NCBI RefSeq assembly: GCF_947499265.1
Contig: NZ_CANMNK010000001.1
Span: 395,001 to 459,000, forward strand
From: an uncultured Roseobacter sp.
GTDB taxonomy: Bacteria; Pseudomonadota; Alphaproteobacteria; Rhodobacterales; Rhodobacteraceae
Length of the DNA stretch: 64,000 nt
Reading direction: 5' to 3'
This document shows positions 9,574 to 18,018 of the stretch, in pieces; within the stretch, counting starts at the first letter, position 1, and each line of letters opens with the position of its first letter. The notes beneath the pieces were generated by a model. The model made no database searches, had not been told where the DNA came from, and saw only the letters and a list, made by a program, of their open reading frames with translations. A program made the translations under genes and the position numbers.

Positions 9574-10153
9574 GATAGACGTAGTAAGCGCCACCGCCAC
9601 CGTGGCTGATATGCGCCTCGCTCACCTGCATGACAACCGATGCCAGCGGCGGCGCGCTCAGCCATTGCGGCACCTGATGGCGCAACACGCCGAAGCGCAC
9701 CGGAATAGGCCCGCCCTCGTCCCGGTTTTTGCCTTTGCCGGTGATGACCAGCACCAATCGTTTGCCCGATGCATGGCCGGAGAGGATAAATTTCGTCAGC
9801 GCCGCATGGGCGCGGTCCAATGTCATCCCGTGCAAATCGATCCGCCCTTCGGGCTTGATCTTCCCACGGGTCATTTTGCCAAAGGTTTTCTGATCCATCT
9901 GCACCGGCGCGCGCCGCAGTTGATCGGGCAGGGAGGGCGCCAGATGGATGGTGTTTTTCCGCGGCTCCGGTTTGGGCGGAAACTGCGTGTTCAACTTGCC
10001 GAAATCCGGTTTTGGCCTGGGGTGATCTTTGGCGCGCGCCTGCGGAGCATAAGCTTCGGGATCAAACGTGCTGCGCTGGTCCAGTGCTTCCGTCTTGTCG
10101 GTGACTTTGCGCCAAAGGGCGACCTCGTCCGCCGACAATTTCCGGCGTGTCAC
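9557..10153 (-). CDS. Smr (MutS2 C-terminal-like) domain protein
   Basis: A 198-residue cytosolic protein with a basic, proline-rich N-terminal half and a C-terminal Smr domain (about residues 95-190). The Smr core motifs DLHGMTLDRA and the later ITGKGK are visible. Stand-alone Smr proteins are linked to nuclease or RNA-cleavage roles by family knowledge, but the exact role here is unknown. The start is GTG at 10153 in a GTGA overlap with mltA, so translation is coupled. It is the last gene of the leftward Tim44-mltA-smr operon. Confidence 0.88.
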   Translation of the reverse strand: MTRRKLSADEVALWRKVTDKTEALDQRSTFDPEAYAPQARAKDHPRPKPDFGKLNTQFPPKPEPRKNTIHLAPSLPDQLRRAPVQMDQKTFGKMTRGKIKPEGRIDLHGMTLDRAHAALTKFILSGHASGKRLVLVITGKGKNRDEGGPIPVRFGVLRHQVPQWLSAPPLASVVMQVSEAHISHGGGGAYYVYLRRRR

Positions 10154-11184
10154 AGCGCCCCCTCCGGTGCCATCGCATAAGCACGCTGGATCGGGAGCAG
10201 CACAATCATGCGGCCGGGGTCCTTGAGTTTTCCCGCAGCACGGCCCGCTTTGTCACCGGTGCCAAAGAAAACATCCGCCCGTTGGGCGCCCTTGATCGCT
10301 GAACCGGTATCCTGCGCAATCATCAGCCGTCGCAGGGGTTTTTTGCCGTCTTTTTCGATCCAGACCGGTGCGCCTAGTGGCGTATAGGCCGGATCAACCG
10401 CAATGGTGCGCATCGTCGTGACCGATCTGTTCATCGCGCCCAGCGGTCCCTGATCGGCGGGGACCTCGCTGACCTCCCGGAAAAATACATAGGATGGGTT
10501 GTGGAACAAAAGCTCCCGGCCTGCCGCCGGGTTACGCCGCACCCAATTCTTGATGACATCGGCGCTGACTTGATGCGATTGATAGGTGCCGCGACGCACA
10601 AGTTCGGCCCCAATGGACCGGTAAGTGTGCCCGTTTGCCCCCGCATACCCCACGCGCAGCTTGTCTCCATTCGGCAGGTTTACCCGGCCAGACCCCTGAA
10701 TTTGCAGAAAGAATAGCTCCACCGGATCATCGACCCAGGCAATTTCCAGACCACGCCCCTGCAAAACACCACCATCGAGAATTTGGCGGCGGGAGTACCA
10801 CAGGTCCGTGCTCTTCGCCTCCGGCGGCATGGCATAAATCGGGTAGCGGTACCGTCCAGATTTTTGCCGCGATCCACTCAGTTCCGGTTCAAAATACCCG
10901 GTGAAAAGCGCAGGCGCCCCGTCCTCGATCAGAACCGGACGGAACAACAGCTCGAAAAAGGCCTTCGGATCCGGGTTGGACGTCGCATAGGCGCAAACCG
11001 CGCGCCAATCGGGATCATCCATATCCTGACAGGTATTGCGGAACGTCTCGAAAGCCGCCGCGTGGTCATCTTTCGACCAACCATCGAGGTCTTCGAAAGA
11101 AAGGACTTCGATACTGGTGTCAGCAGATGCGGGGCCTGTCATGCTGAGCACCCCCGCAAAGAACGCCGCCAGCGCAGGCTTCAT
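10150..11184 (-). CDS. mltA: Membrane-bound lytic murein transglycosylase A
   Basis: MltA cleaves peptidoglycan glycan strands, leaving 1,6-anhydroMurNAc ends, and acts in the periplasm. I choose the ATG at 11184 (344 residues) because it forms an ATGA overlap with the upstream gene and starts a clean signal peptide (MKPALAAFFAGVLSMTGPASA); an in-frame start 24 nt upstream would spoil this. No lipobox cysteine is visible, so it is probably soluble or periplasmic rather than a lipoprotein. The MltA core (LQIQGSGRV) is in the middle and the C-terminal 3D domain shows AQDTGSAIKG and DVFFG with the conserved aspartates. Confidence 0.93.
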   Translation of the reverse strand: MKPALAAFFAGVLSMTGPASADTSIEVLSFEDLDGWSKDDHAAAFETFRNTCQDMDDPDWRAVCAYATSNPDPKAFFELLFRPVLIEDGAPALFTGYFEPELSGSRQKSGRYRYPIYAMPPEAKSTDLWYSRRQILDGGVLQGRGLEIAWVDDPVELFFLQIQGSGRVNLPNGDKLRVGYAGANGHTYRSIGAELVRRGTYQSHQVSADVIKNWVRRNPAAGRELLFHNPSYVFFREVSEVPADQGPLGAMNRSVTTMRTIAVDPAYTPLGAPVWIEKDGKKPLRRLMIAQDTGSAIKGAQRADVFFGTGDKAGRAAGKLKDPGRMIVLLPIQRAYAMAPEGAL

Positions 11185-11840
11185 GCGTCTGTGGAAACAA
11201 GCAGCCAATTTGGATCATCCGACCCCATCTTGCGCGCAAAGGCCCAGGTGTCTTTCTGGCGCTTTATGTCAGAGGCGTTGCCATCTACAATTTCGCCGTC
11301 GCTGTTGCGCACCACCGAGGTCAACTCCGCAACGAAGCGGATGGTCAGCTCCGCCTCGCTGGTATCCTCATCATAGGTCGCATCCATCAGCTTGAGCTCG
11401 CGTACCCCGATGAAATTCGCCTCAATGGTCAGGCCTTGGTCTTCACGTGCGGCGACGCCATCCACGAAGGATTCGTAGATGTCTTCGGCCAGGAACGGTT
11501 GGATGTCCGACAATTCGCCATTCTCATACCCCATCACGATCATCTCATAGGCGCTGCGGGCACCCCCAAGAAAATCGGTGACGTTGAACGAAGGCTCAAT
11601 ACGTTTCATCGCGGCCAGCGCCTGCGCGGCGCTGCTGTTTTCTTCAACATGATCCACGATATCGAGGTCGGGCCCGCCCTCGATCACCTCGAATTCCGGG
11701 CTGCCAAGGCGATCCGTTTGTGTCTTTTGCACTGGCGGTTGCTCAAACCCGTCCCGCGTGCCCAGCACGTTTTTCAGACGCAAGATCAGAAAAACAGCGA
11801 TGCCGGCCAGCACCAAAAGCTGTATCAGGGGCGAATTCAT
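11181..11840 (-). CDS. Tim44-like domain membrane-anchored protein
   Basis: A 219-residue protein with one N-terminal transmembrane helix (about residues 5-20), an acidic linker, and a Tim44-like domain in the C-terminal 150 residues (FLGGARSAYEMIVMGYENGE and EAELTIRFVAEL stretches). In mitochondria Tim44 tethers mtHsp70 to the import channel; bacterial relatives occur widely in alphaproteobacteria without a firmly assigned role. It is the first gene of a leftward operon with mltA and smr, and is divergent from fxsA-secB. Proximity to secB hints at a translocation or envelope role, but that is inference. Confidence 0.86.
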   Translation of the reverse strand: MNSPLIQLLVLAGIAVFLILRLKNVLGTRDGFEQPPVQKTQTDRLGSPEFEVIEGGPDLDIVDHVEENSSAAQALAAMKRIEPSFNVTDFLGGARSAYEMIVMGYENGELSDIQPFLAEDIYESFVDGVAAREDQGLTIEANFIGVRELKLMDATYDEDTSEAELTIRFVAELTSVVRNSDGEIVDGNASDIKRQKDTWAFARKMGSDDPNWLLVSTDA

Positions 11841-11945
11841 AGGAACCTCATGTGGGGTAATTCATGGAAACAGGTGTATAGTGTACTTATGTAGGTGTCG
11901 GGGTCGGCCAAGTCCACTCCACGCCGGACGAAAGGAAGCATCAAA

Positions 11946-12446
11946 ATGTGGCTATTTATCGCTTTTCTCGCGGTACCACTGATTGAAATCACGCTGTTCA
12001 TCCAAATTGGCGGCGCAATCGGTCTTGGCTGGACGCTTGTCACGGTCATTTTGACCGCGATCATCGGCACATGGCTGGTACGGAATCAGGGGCTTATGGC
12101 GATGAATCAGCTGAAGTCGTCCTTTTCTGATCTGCGCGACCCGACAGAACCACTGGTGCATGGGGCGATGATCCTGTTTTCCGGCGCATTGCTGCTGACG
12201 CCCGGCTTTTTCACCGATGCGGTCGGATTTCTATTGCTTGTGCCGGGGTTCAGGACCGCCGTCTTCAAGGCAATCCGCGCACGGGTGAACATTCAGACCT
12301 TCGAAACCGGCCCCGGACAAACCCGGGCAGGACCAACCGGCGCGCGACGCTCGCATCCGAATGATGATATTATCGATGGTGAATATTCCGAAGTCCCCCC
12401 GGAATATAATAAAATCAAACAGCCTTCGAAGTGGTCGGACCATTGA
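11946..12446 (+). CDS. fxsA: FxsA family membrane protein
   Basis: A 166-residue FxsA family cytoplasmic-membrane protein. I place the start at ATG 11946 because AAAGGAAG lies 7 nt upstream and the first transmembrane helix begins immediately (WLFIAFLAVPLIEITLF); an in-frame GTG at 11895 would add 17 polar residues without a ribosome-binding site. Three to four hydrophobic segments occupy residues 1-105, followed by a hydrophilic tail. The E. coli homologue is known for suppressing F-plasmid exclusion of phage T7; its normal function is unclear. It is divergent from the Tim44-like gene and 59 nt upstream of secB. Confidence 0.88.
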   Translation: MWLFIAFLAVPLIEITLFIQIGGAIGLGWTLVTVILTAIIGTWLVRNQGLMAMNQLKSSFSDLRDPTEPLVHGAMILFSGALLLTPGFFTDAVGFLLLVPGFRTAVFKAIRARVNIQTFETGPGQTRAGPTGARRSHPNDDIIDGEYSEVPPEYNKIKQPSKWSDH

Positions 12447-12505
12447 GAACCGCCCCCCAAGCTGGTAAGGCTCGCCCGATTTATTTTTCACCTCAGGAGT
12501 GACCC

Positions 12506-12988
12506 ATGGCTGAAGCCGAAGCACAACAACAAGAGCCGCAGATGCGTGTCCTCGGACAATTCATTCGCGACATGTCTTTTGAAAACATCATGGCGCAAAA
12601 AGGCGCGCCCGCGGATGTGACCCCGGATGTTCAGGTTCAGGTCAATCTGGATGCGAAAAAACGCAGTGTCGAACACCAGTATGAAACGTCGATCAAGCTG
12701 AACGTGACCTCCAAGGCCAAAGACAGCGACTCCACCCTGTTCGTGCTGGAAATCGACTATGCCGGGATCTTCCACATCGACAATGTGCCCGAAGACCAGC
12801 TGCATCCTTTCCTGCTGATCGAATGCCCGCGGATGATTTTCCCGTTCCTGCGCCGCGTGGTCAGCGATGTGACACGGGATGGTGGCTTCCCGCCGCTGAA
12901 CCTGGAAAACATCGATTTCCTGTCGCTCTACCGCAATGAATTGGCGCGCCGCCAGGCGGAAGAAGCGCCCAAGAAAGCCGACGCGTGA
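12506..12988 (+). CDS. secB: Protein-export chaperone SecB
   Basis: A 160-residue cytosolic tetrameric chaperone that keeps preproteins unfolded and delivers them to SecA. Family features are the N-terminal FIRDMSFEN stretch, alternating beta-strand sequence in the core, and the AGIFHIDNVPED and CPRMIFPFLRRVVSDVTRDGGFPPL segments near residues 90-130. The ribosome-binding site CAGGAG is about 9 nt upstream of ATG. It converges on dnaQ with a 3-nt gap, leaving no room for a separate terminator. Confidence 0.97.
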   Translation: MAEAEAQQQEPQMRVLGQFIRDMSFENIMAQKGAPADVTPDVQVQVNLDAKKRSVEHQYETSIKLNVTSKAKDSDSTLFVLEIDYAGIFHIDNVPEDQLHPFLLIECPRMIFPFLRRVVSDVTRDGGFPPLNLENIDFLSLYRNELARRQAEEAPKKADA

Positions 12989-12991
12989 TCG

Positions 12992-13678
12992 TCAGGCCTT
13001 AAGCCACAATGCGTCGTCGCCCAGTTTCGCCACAAATTCGGCGTGGGCGGCGGCTTCTTTTTCGGTCAAGCGAGGTTTGAGAGGTGTAGGCCGTGGTCTT
13101 GGCATCCAGTCTTCCTCACCAGTGCCGGAGCTGTTCTGCGCCGTGGTTGACAGGCCAAAATCGGGCTGTCGACCACCGATCAGCTCCAGATAGACTTCCG
13201 CCAGAATTTCACTGTCCAACAGCGCGCCGTGCAGCGTCCGCGAAGAGTTGTCGATGTTGAACCGACGGCACAGCGCGTCCAGTGATGCGGGTGAGCCGGG
13301 AAACCGTTTGCGGGCGATCTCCAGCGTATCGATGGCCTGCTCCCAGGGGATCTGCGGCAAGCCCATCCATTTCAGCTCGGCATTCAGGAATTTGATATCG
13401 AATGAAGCATTGTGGATCACCAGTTTCGCATCACCAATGAAATCCAGAAATGCCTGGCCGACCTGCGCAAATTTCGGTTTATCGCGCAGGAAATCATCGC
13501 CCAGCCCATGCACCTGAAACGCCTCTTCGGGCATTGAGCGTTCGGGGTTGATGTATTGATGATAGGTTTTGCCGGTCGCCATATGGCCGATCAGTTCCAC
13601 CGCGCCGATCTCGACAATCCGGTCACCGGATTGTGGATCAAAGCCGGTGGTTTCCGTGTCCAGGACAACTTCACGCAT
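12992..13678 (-). CDS. dnaQ: DNA polymerase III epsilon subunit, 3'-5' proofreading exonuclease
   Basis: A 228-residue DEDDh exonuclease. I start it at ATG 13678 because the Exo I motif follows directly (VVLDTETTG, with D7 and E9); upstream in-frame codons would add 20 residues that do not resemble the family. Exo II (VIHNASFDIKFLN) and the Exo III region (ALLDSEILAEVY with H/D) are present. The tail is basic and ends in a helix expected to bind the polymerase alpha subunit. It overlaps the end of coaE by 8 nt and closes the leftward maf-aroE-coaE-dnaQ operon. Confidence 0.95.
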   Translation of the reverse strand: MREVVLDTETTGFDPQSGDRIVEIGAVELIGHMATGKTYHQYINPERSMPEEAFQVHGLGDDFLRDKPKFAQVGQAFLDFIGDAKLVIHNASFDIKFLNAELKWMGLPQIPWEQAIDTLEIARKRFPGSPASLDALCRRFNIDNSSRTLHGALLDSEILAEVYLELIGGRQPDFGLSTTAQNSSGTGEEDWMPRPRPTPLKPRLTEKEAAAHAEFVAKLGDDALWLKA

Positions 13679-14261
13679 CGCGCAATCTCTCTCTGATTTG
13701 CCTGACCACATCCTGAACCTGCGCGCGGGCATGTTCAACCGTATCTGTGACGATCACGAAATCGGAGCGCGCGCATTTTTCGTCATTTGGCATCTGTTTC
13801 GCCCGGATGTTTTCGAATTCCGCGCGCGTCATTGTCCCTCGTTCCAGAACACGTTTTTCCTGCTCTTCAGGCGAAACAGAGACACATACGACGGCATCCA
13901 TCTGCGTCTCGCCCCCGGTTTCAAAAAGCAGGGGAATGTCGAGAACGGCGATATCAGAGATTGGATTTGACAGGAAAGCTTCGCGATCCTGCGCCACCAG
14001 CGGGTGAACGATGGTTTCAATTTTCTTCAGGGCATCTCTGTCTTTGGAAATGATGCTGCGCAGTACGGATCGCGAAATAGCACCCTCCACGATTGCGCCC
14101 GGATAAAGAGCCGCGATCGGCGTGACGGCGGCACCATCCTGACCGTATAGCCGATGCACCGCCGCATCCGCATCCCAAAGCGCGCAACCCTCGTCGACAA
14201 ACATCTGCGCGGTGGTCGATTTGCCCATACCAATGGACCCGGTCAGGCCAAGTCTGAACAC
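13671..14261 (-). CDS. coaE: Dephospho-CoA kinase
   Basis: A 196-residue P-loop kinase catalysing the last step of coenzyme A synthesis. Walker A GSIGMGKST spans residues 8-16 and the lid/substrate segment (DIPLLFETGGE) is in the middle, as expected. The start is GTG at 14261, sharing one base with the TAG stop of aroE, so reinitiation is likely. Length matches the family. Position between aroE and dnaQ is a conserved alphaproteobacterial arrangement. Confidence 0.96.
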   Translation of the reverse strand: MFRLGLTGSIGMGKSTTAQMFVDEGCALWDADAAVHRLYGQDGAAVTPIAALYPGAIVEGAISRSVLRSIISKDRDALKKIETIVHPLVAQDREAFLSNPISDIAVLDIPLLFETGGETQMDAVVCVSVSPEEQEKRVLERGTMTRAEFENIRAKQMPNDEKCARSDFVIVTDTVEHARAQVQDVVRQIRERLRDA

Positions 14262-15109
14262 TAGCGCAAAACCGCCGCGCGGGAGTCATCATCCACATCC
14301 GGTCGCGGCCCGAACCACCGTTCGAACCCGGGGACTGCCTGATGCAACAGCATGCCCAACCCGTCCACGGTCACGCATCCGCGTTCTTCGGCGACCTGCA
14401 ACAATTTTGTTTTCAGCGGGGTATAAACCAGATCAGTCACCACCGTCGATTTTTTCAACCCGTCCAGTGGCACCCGCATCTCTGGTTTGCCCACCATGCC
14501 CAGGGAAGATGTGTTCACAACCAGACTGGTCTCTTCCAGCATATTTCCAGCCTGTACCCAATCGATCACCCTGATGCGATTACCGAAATCCGACTGCAGT
14601 TTTTCCGCGCGCACCCGCGTCCGGTTCGACAGTAGGATTTCCGGCACGCCAGCATCTAGCAGCGATGCGATTACCGCGCGCGCCGCGCCGCCCGCGCCTA
14701 GAACAGCGGCGGCCCCTTTTGTCGGTATCCAGTTGGGCGCGCCAGCTTTCAGATTTTCCAGAAACCCGTAACCATCTGTATTATCAGCATGAATCTTACC
14801 ATCTTTACGAAAGATCAGCGTATTGGCTGCGCCGATCAGCGTCGCGCGATCCGTGATGAGATCCGCAATGTCCAGAACCGCTTCCTTATGTGGGATCGTG
14901 ATGTTGACACCCACAAATCCGGCCTTGGGCAAGGTAGTCAAGACGTCTCGCAAATCGCGCGCGGCCACATCCATTGGAATGTAGAACCCTTTGACGCCAT
15001 GTTTGTTGAGCCAATGGCGGTGTACCCGTGGTGACTTCGAATGCGCAATTGGGGACCCGATGACGCCCGCCAAGGGGATTTTATCCGGGGATTTTGACGT
15101 ATTCGTCAT
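14261..15109 (-). CDS. aroE: Shikimate dehydrogenase (NADP+)
   Basis: A 282-residue shikimate-pathway enzyme reducing 3-dehydroshikimate to shikimate. The substrate-binding SPIAHSKSP motif is at residues 19-27, the catalytic lysine is in NITIPHKE (K75), and the NTDGYGF aspartate follows near residue 110. The NADP-binding loop GAGGAARA is near residues 138-145. It overlaps maf by 4 nt (ATGA) and meets coaE at its stop, so all four leftward genes are tightly coupled. Confidence 0.96.
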   Translation of the reverse strand: MTNTSKSPDKIPLAGVIGSPIAHSKSPRVHRHWLNKHGVKGFYIPMDVAARDLRDVLTTLPKAGFVGVNITIPHKEAVLDIADLITDRATLIGAANTLIFRKDGKIHADNTDGYGFLENLKAGAPNWIPTKGAAAVLGAGGAARAVIASLLDAGVPEILLSNRTRVRAEKLQSDFGNRIRVIDWVQAGNMLEETSLVVNTSSLGMVGKPEMRVPLDGLKKSTVVTDLVYTPLKTKLLQVAEERGCVTVDGLGMLLHQAVPGFERWFGPRPDVDDDSRAAVLR

Positions 15110-15705
15110 CGTTCCAACTCTCCACGCAGCGTCAGGTAGGCCAGCAGCTCCAGCAGGGGCAGGCCCAGCACATTAAAGTAATCCCCTTCGATCCGGGTGA
15201 AAAGCCGCACGCCTTCTTCTTCAAGCTTATAGGCCCCGACGGCATGGCGGATGCTGTCCCAATTCCGCGCAACATAGCCGATGATGTAGTCATCCGTCGC
15301 ATCGCGCATCCGCAGACGCACCTGACCCACATGCCGCCAAACCGGCTTGCCGCCGTCATAGATTACTGCGGCTGATAACAGACTGTGCCGGTCATTGCGC
15401 AGCTGGTGCAATTGATCGATGGCCTCTTCGGGGGATTGCGGTTTTGAAAACAGCGTCCCCTGGTGATCCAACACCTGATCACAGCCCAAAACCAGCGCAT
15501 CCGGATTTTTGTCACTCACCTTGCGCGCTTTCATTTCGGCCAAGGCATCGGCGATATCACGCGGCGGCGCATTCTCTGCTAACATGGCGTCGCGCACCAT
15601 ATCTTCGTCGACCCGTCCGGGCTGAATCGTGAATTTGACGCCGGCCTGGCGCAGCATCTGGGCTCTGATTTCGGAGCCGGATGCCAATATGAGCGGCTGG
15701 GACAT
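15106..15705 (-). CDS. maf: Maf family nucleoside triphosphate pyrophosphatase
   Basis: A 199-residue house-cleaning enzyme that hydrolyses non-canonical or modified nucleotides. The N-terminal LASGSEIRAQML is the Maf signature (residues 7-18; usual form LASxSPRR), and the conserved GCDQVL and ATDDYIIGYV segments follow. The SEIRA variant of the SPRR motif is typical of one alphaproteobacterial subgroup, so I do not call it YhdE or YceF. It is the first gene of the leftward operon, and a DnaA-box-like 9-mer abuts its start codon. Confidence 0.92.
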   Translation of the reverse strand: MSQPLILASGSEIRAQMLRQAGVKFTIQPGRVDEDMVRDAMLAENAPPRDIADALAEMKARKVSDKNPDALVLGCDQVLDHQGTLFSKPQSPEEAIDQLHQLRNDRHSLLSAAVIYDGGKPVWRHVGQVRLRMRDATDDYIIGYVARNWDSIRHAVGAYKLEEEGVRLFTRIEGDYFNVLGLPLLELLAYLTLRGELER

Positions 15706-16107
15706 GTGTATAACCCTGTGAGCACCCTTAAGGATTTCTTAATAGTTTCTTCTGGGCAAAACAGCGAGATCACGCAAGAGCAAGAAGGGCTGGGGTCAGT
15801 CCAGATGTTCACGAAGATTAATACGCTGGTAGGAAGGATAACCGAGATCGTGTGAATAACAATTTCGTTGTGATCTTACCCACAGTTTTATACAGGCAAC
15901 GTGAAAAGAAAACCTATCTAACCGTTTGTTTTATATACATTATTATCCAAAATCAGAAGATATAAAATATCCGGATGAACTTTTTCCTCATCGGTAAAAC
16001 CCCGCGGATAAAATGATAATCCACAGAAATCCAAGACCCTACATAATCATCATCCTTTAATCTTTCTTTATATATTTATAAGAGAGGCAAACGGATCGGA
16101 GAGATGA
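15706..16107. other. Putative chromosomal replication origin (oriC) region
   Basis: This 402-bp stretch has no convincing gene and is far more AT-rich than anything else in the window. It holds matches to the DnaA box TTATNCACA: perfect ones on the minus strand at 15705-15713 and 15851-15859, and 8/9 matches on the plus strand at 15876-15884 (to TTATNCACA) and 15943-15951 and 16017-16025 (to TTATCCACA). AT-rich blocks lie at about 15925-15970 and 16051-16083 and could melt. Genes are transcribed away on both sides, and parS and parAB lie within 7 kb, as at other alphaproteobacterial origins. The call is inference from these signals; a GC-skew switch would confirm it. Confidence 0.72.
15728..15742. 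promoter_or_regulatory. CtrA-like motif TTAA-N7-TTAA in the putative origin
   Basis: TTAAGGATTTCTTAA matches the full CtrA consensus TTAA-N7-TTAA. It lies 23 bp upstream of the maf start inside the putative origin. In Caulobacter CtrA binds origin sites and represses initiation; whether that applies here is unknown. AT-rich sequence raises the chance of coincidence. Confidence 0.4.
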
Positions 16108-16557
16108 ATGACGGACCTACTTGCCCTTGGATATCCATGGATCAAGGCATTTCACATCATGTCCGTGATTGCCTGGATGGCGGGTTTGTTCTACCTGCCC
16201 CGGTTGTTTGTCTATCACGTAGAACAGGTCGGGCAAAGCGGGGAGACCCATGCGCTTTTTCAAACCATGGAGCTGAAATTGCTGCGGGTGATCATGAACC
16301 CGGCGATGATAGCGACCTGGGTGTTTGGTCTGTGTCTTGTTTTCACACCGGGCATTGTCGATTGGACAGCGATATGGCCCTGGACCAAGGCAGCGGGTGT
16401 TTTGGGGATGACCTGGTTTCATCACTGGCTGGGCTTGAGGCGGAAGGATTTCATTTCCGGCTCCAATGACCTGAGCGGGCGCCAGTATCGGATGATGAAC
16501 GAAGTCCCGACCTTGCTGATGGTTCTGATCGTGCTTTCGGTAGTCATCAAGTTCTGA
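16108..16557 (+). CDS. hemJ: Protoporphyrinogen IX oxidase HemJ (CopD-like membrane protein)
   Basis: A 149-residue membrane protein with four hydrophobic helices, matching HemJ, the oxygen-independent protoporphyrinogen oxidase of most alphaproteobacteria. The conserved histidine H16 and the IAWMAGLFYLPRLFVYH segment (residues 21-37) are characteristic. A GGAG ribosome-binding site lies about 6 nt upstream. It is the first gene to the right of the putative origin, transcribed away from it. The distant ferrochelatase at 50.9 kb would use its product. HemJ and UPF0093 are names for the same family. Confidence 0.88.
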   Translation: MTDLLALGYPWIKAFHIMSVIAWMAGLFYLPRLFVYHVEQVGQSGETHALFQTMELKLLRVIMNPAMIATWVFGLCLVFTPGIVDWTAIWPWTKAAGVLGMTWFHHWLGLRRKDFISGSNDLSGRQYRMMNEVPTLLMVLIVLSVVIKF

Positions 16558-16680
16558 GAATTGACTCGTGCTACACGGCGGCTTATGTACCCATCACCAC
16601 CCCGTCCGGGGATGGCGCAGACCTAAATTTTAAAATGACATCAGCTAGCGGCTTTGCTGCGGCTGAGCACAGGTATTTCC

Positions 16681-17988
16681 ATGACATCTGACATGATCGA
16701 CACACCGACAGCGCCAGAAACGCTTGAGACACTGAATCTCGCGGACCTGAAGCGCAAGAGCCCCAAAGACCTTCTGTCCATGGCTGAGGATCTGGAGATC
16801 GAAAACGCCTCGACCATGCGCAAGGGCGAGATGATGTTCCAGATCCTGCGCGAACGCGCGGATGAAGGTTGGGAAATTTCCGGGGATGGCGTGCTAGAAG
16901 TGCTGCAGGACGGTTTTGGCTTTCTGCGCTCGCCCGAGGCGAACTATCTGCCGGGCCCGGATGACATCTACGTCTCCCCCGAGATGATCCGCAAATACTC
17001 GCTGCGCACCGGCGATACCATCGAGGGCGTGATCAAGGCGCCAGATGACAGCGAACGTTATTTTGCGCTTTTGGATGTGACACAGATCAATTTTGAGGAG
17101 CCGGAAAAAGCCCGCCATAAGGTGGCTTTTGAAAACCTGACACCGCTTTACCCGGATGAGCGCCTGACGATGGAAGTCGATGATCCGACCGTCAAAGACC
17201 GGTCATCGCGTATTATCGATCTGGTTGCCCCGATCGGAAAGGGCCAGCGCTCGTTGATCGTGGCCCCACCGCGGACGGGTAAAACGGTTCTGCTGCAGAA
17301 CATCGCGAATTCCATCGAGAAGAACCATCCTGAATGCTACCTGATCGTTCTGCTGATTGACGAGCGGCCCGAAGAGGTGACGGATATGCAAAGATCGGTC
17401 AAAGGGGAGGTTGTGTCCTCGACCTTTGACGAGCCAGCGACGCGTCACGTGGCCGTGTCCGACATGGTGATTGAGAAAGCCAAGCGGCTTGTTGAGCACA
17501 AACGGGACGTGGTCATCCTGCTGGATTCCATCACGCGTCTTGGTCGGGCGTTCAACACCGTGGTGCCATCCTCTGGCAAGGTTTTGACCGGCGGTGTGGA
17601 TGCCAACGCCCTGCAACGCCCGAAACGCTTCTTTGGTGCCGCGCGGAACATCGAAGAGGGCGGGTCACTGACCATTATCGCGACGGCGCTCATCGACACG
17701 GGCAGTCGGATGGATGAGGTGATCTTTGAAGAATTCAAAGGCACCGGTAACTCGGAAATCGTTCTGGACCGCAAGATCGCTGACAAGCGCGTCTTCCCGG
17801 CGATGGACATTCTGAAATCCGGGACGCGGAAAGAGGACCTGTTGGTGGATAAGGTCGACCTGCAGAAAACATTCGTCTTGCGCCGTATTCTGAACCCGAT
17901 GGGCACAACAGATGCGATTGAATTCCTGATTTCCAAGCTGAAACAGACCAAGACTAATTCGGACTTCTTCGACTCTATGAATACATAA
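16681..17988 (+). CDS. rho: Transcription termination factor Rho
   Basis: A 435-residue hexameric RNA-dependent ATPase. I take ATG 16681 (AGG about 7 nt upstream); an in-frame TTG at 16654 and ATG at 16693 are alternatives, so the first few residues are uncertain. The N-terminal [15 protein letters not shown] helix domain and the cold-shock-like RNA-binding region ([23 protein letters not shown]) precede the ATPase core, with P-loop APPRTGKT and the Walker B segment [11 protein letters not shown]. The Q-loop and R-loop regions are present. It lies 123 nt after hemJ and 30 nt before mnmE. Confidence 0.97.
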   Translation: MTSDMIDTPTAPETLETLNLADLKRKSPKDLLSMAEDLEIENASTMRKGEMMFQILRERADEGWEISGDGVLEVLQDGFGFLRSPEANYLPGPDDIYVSPEMIRKYSLRTGDTIEGVIKAPDDSERYFALLDVTQINFEEPEKARHKVAFENLTPLYPDERLTMEVDDPTVKDRSSRIIDLVAPIGKGQRSLIVAPPRTGKTVLLQNIANSIEKNHPECYLIVLLIDERPEEVTDMQRSVKGEVVSSTFDEPATRHVAVSDMVIEKAKRLVEHKRDVVILLDSITRLGRAFNTVVPSSGKVLTGGVDANALQRPKRFFGAARNIEEGGSLTIIATALIDTGSRMDEVIFEEFKGTGNSEIVLDRKIADKRVFPAMDILKSGTRKEDLLVDKVDLQKTFVLRRILNPMGTTDAIEFLISKLKQTKTNSDFFDSMNT

Positions 17989-18018
17989 CTTATTGTTTAA
18001 AAACAGTGGGTTAAATTG

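Noticed and set aside
16635-16691. An 18-codon frame ([18 protein letters not shown]) overlapping the rho start, reminiscent of a rho leader peptide
   Set aside because: No ribosome-binding site is visible and the rho start itself is uncertain; too weak to call a leader.
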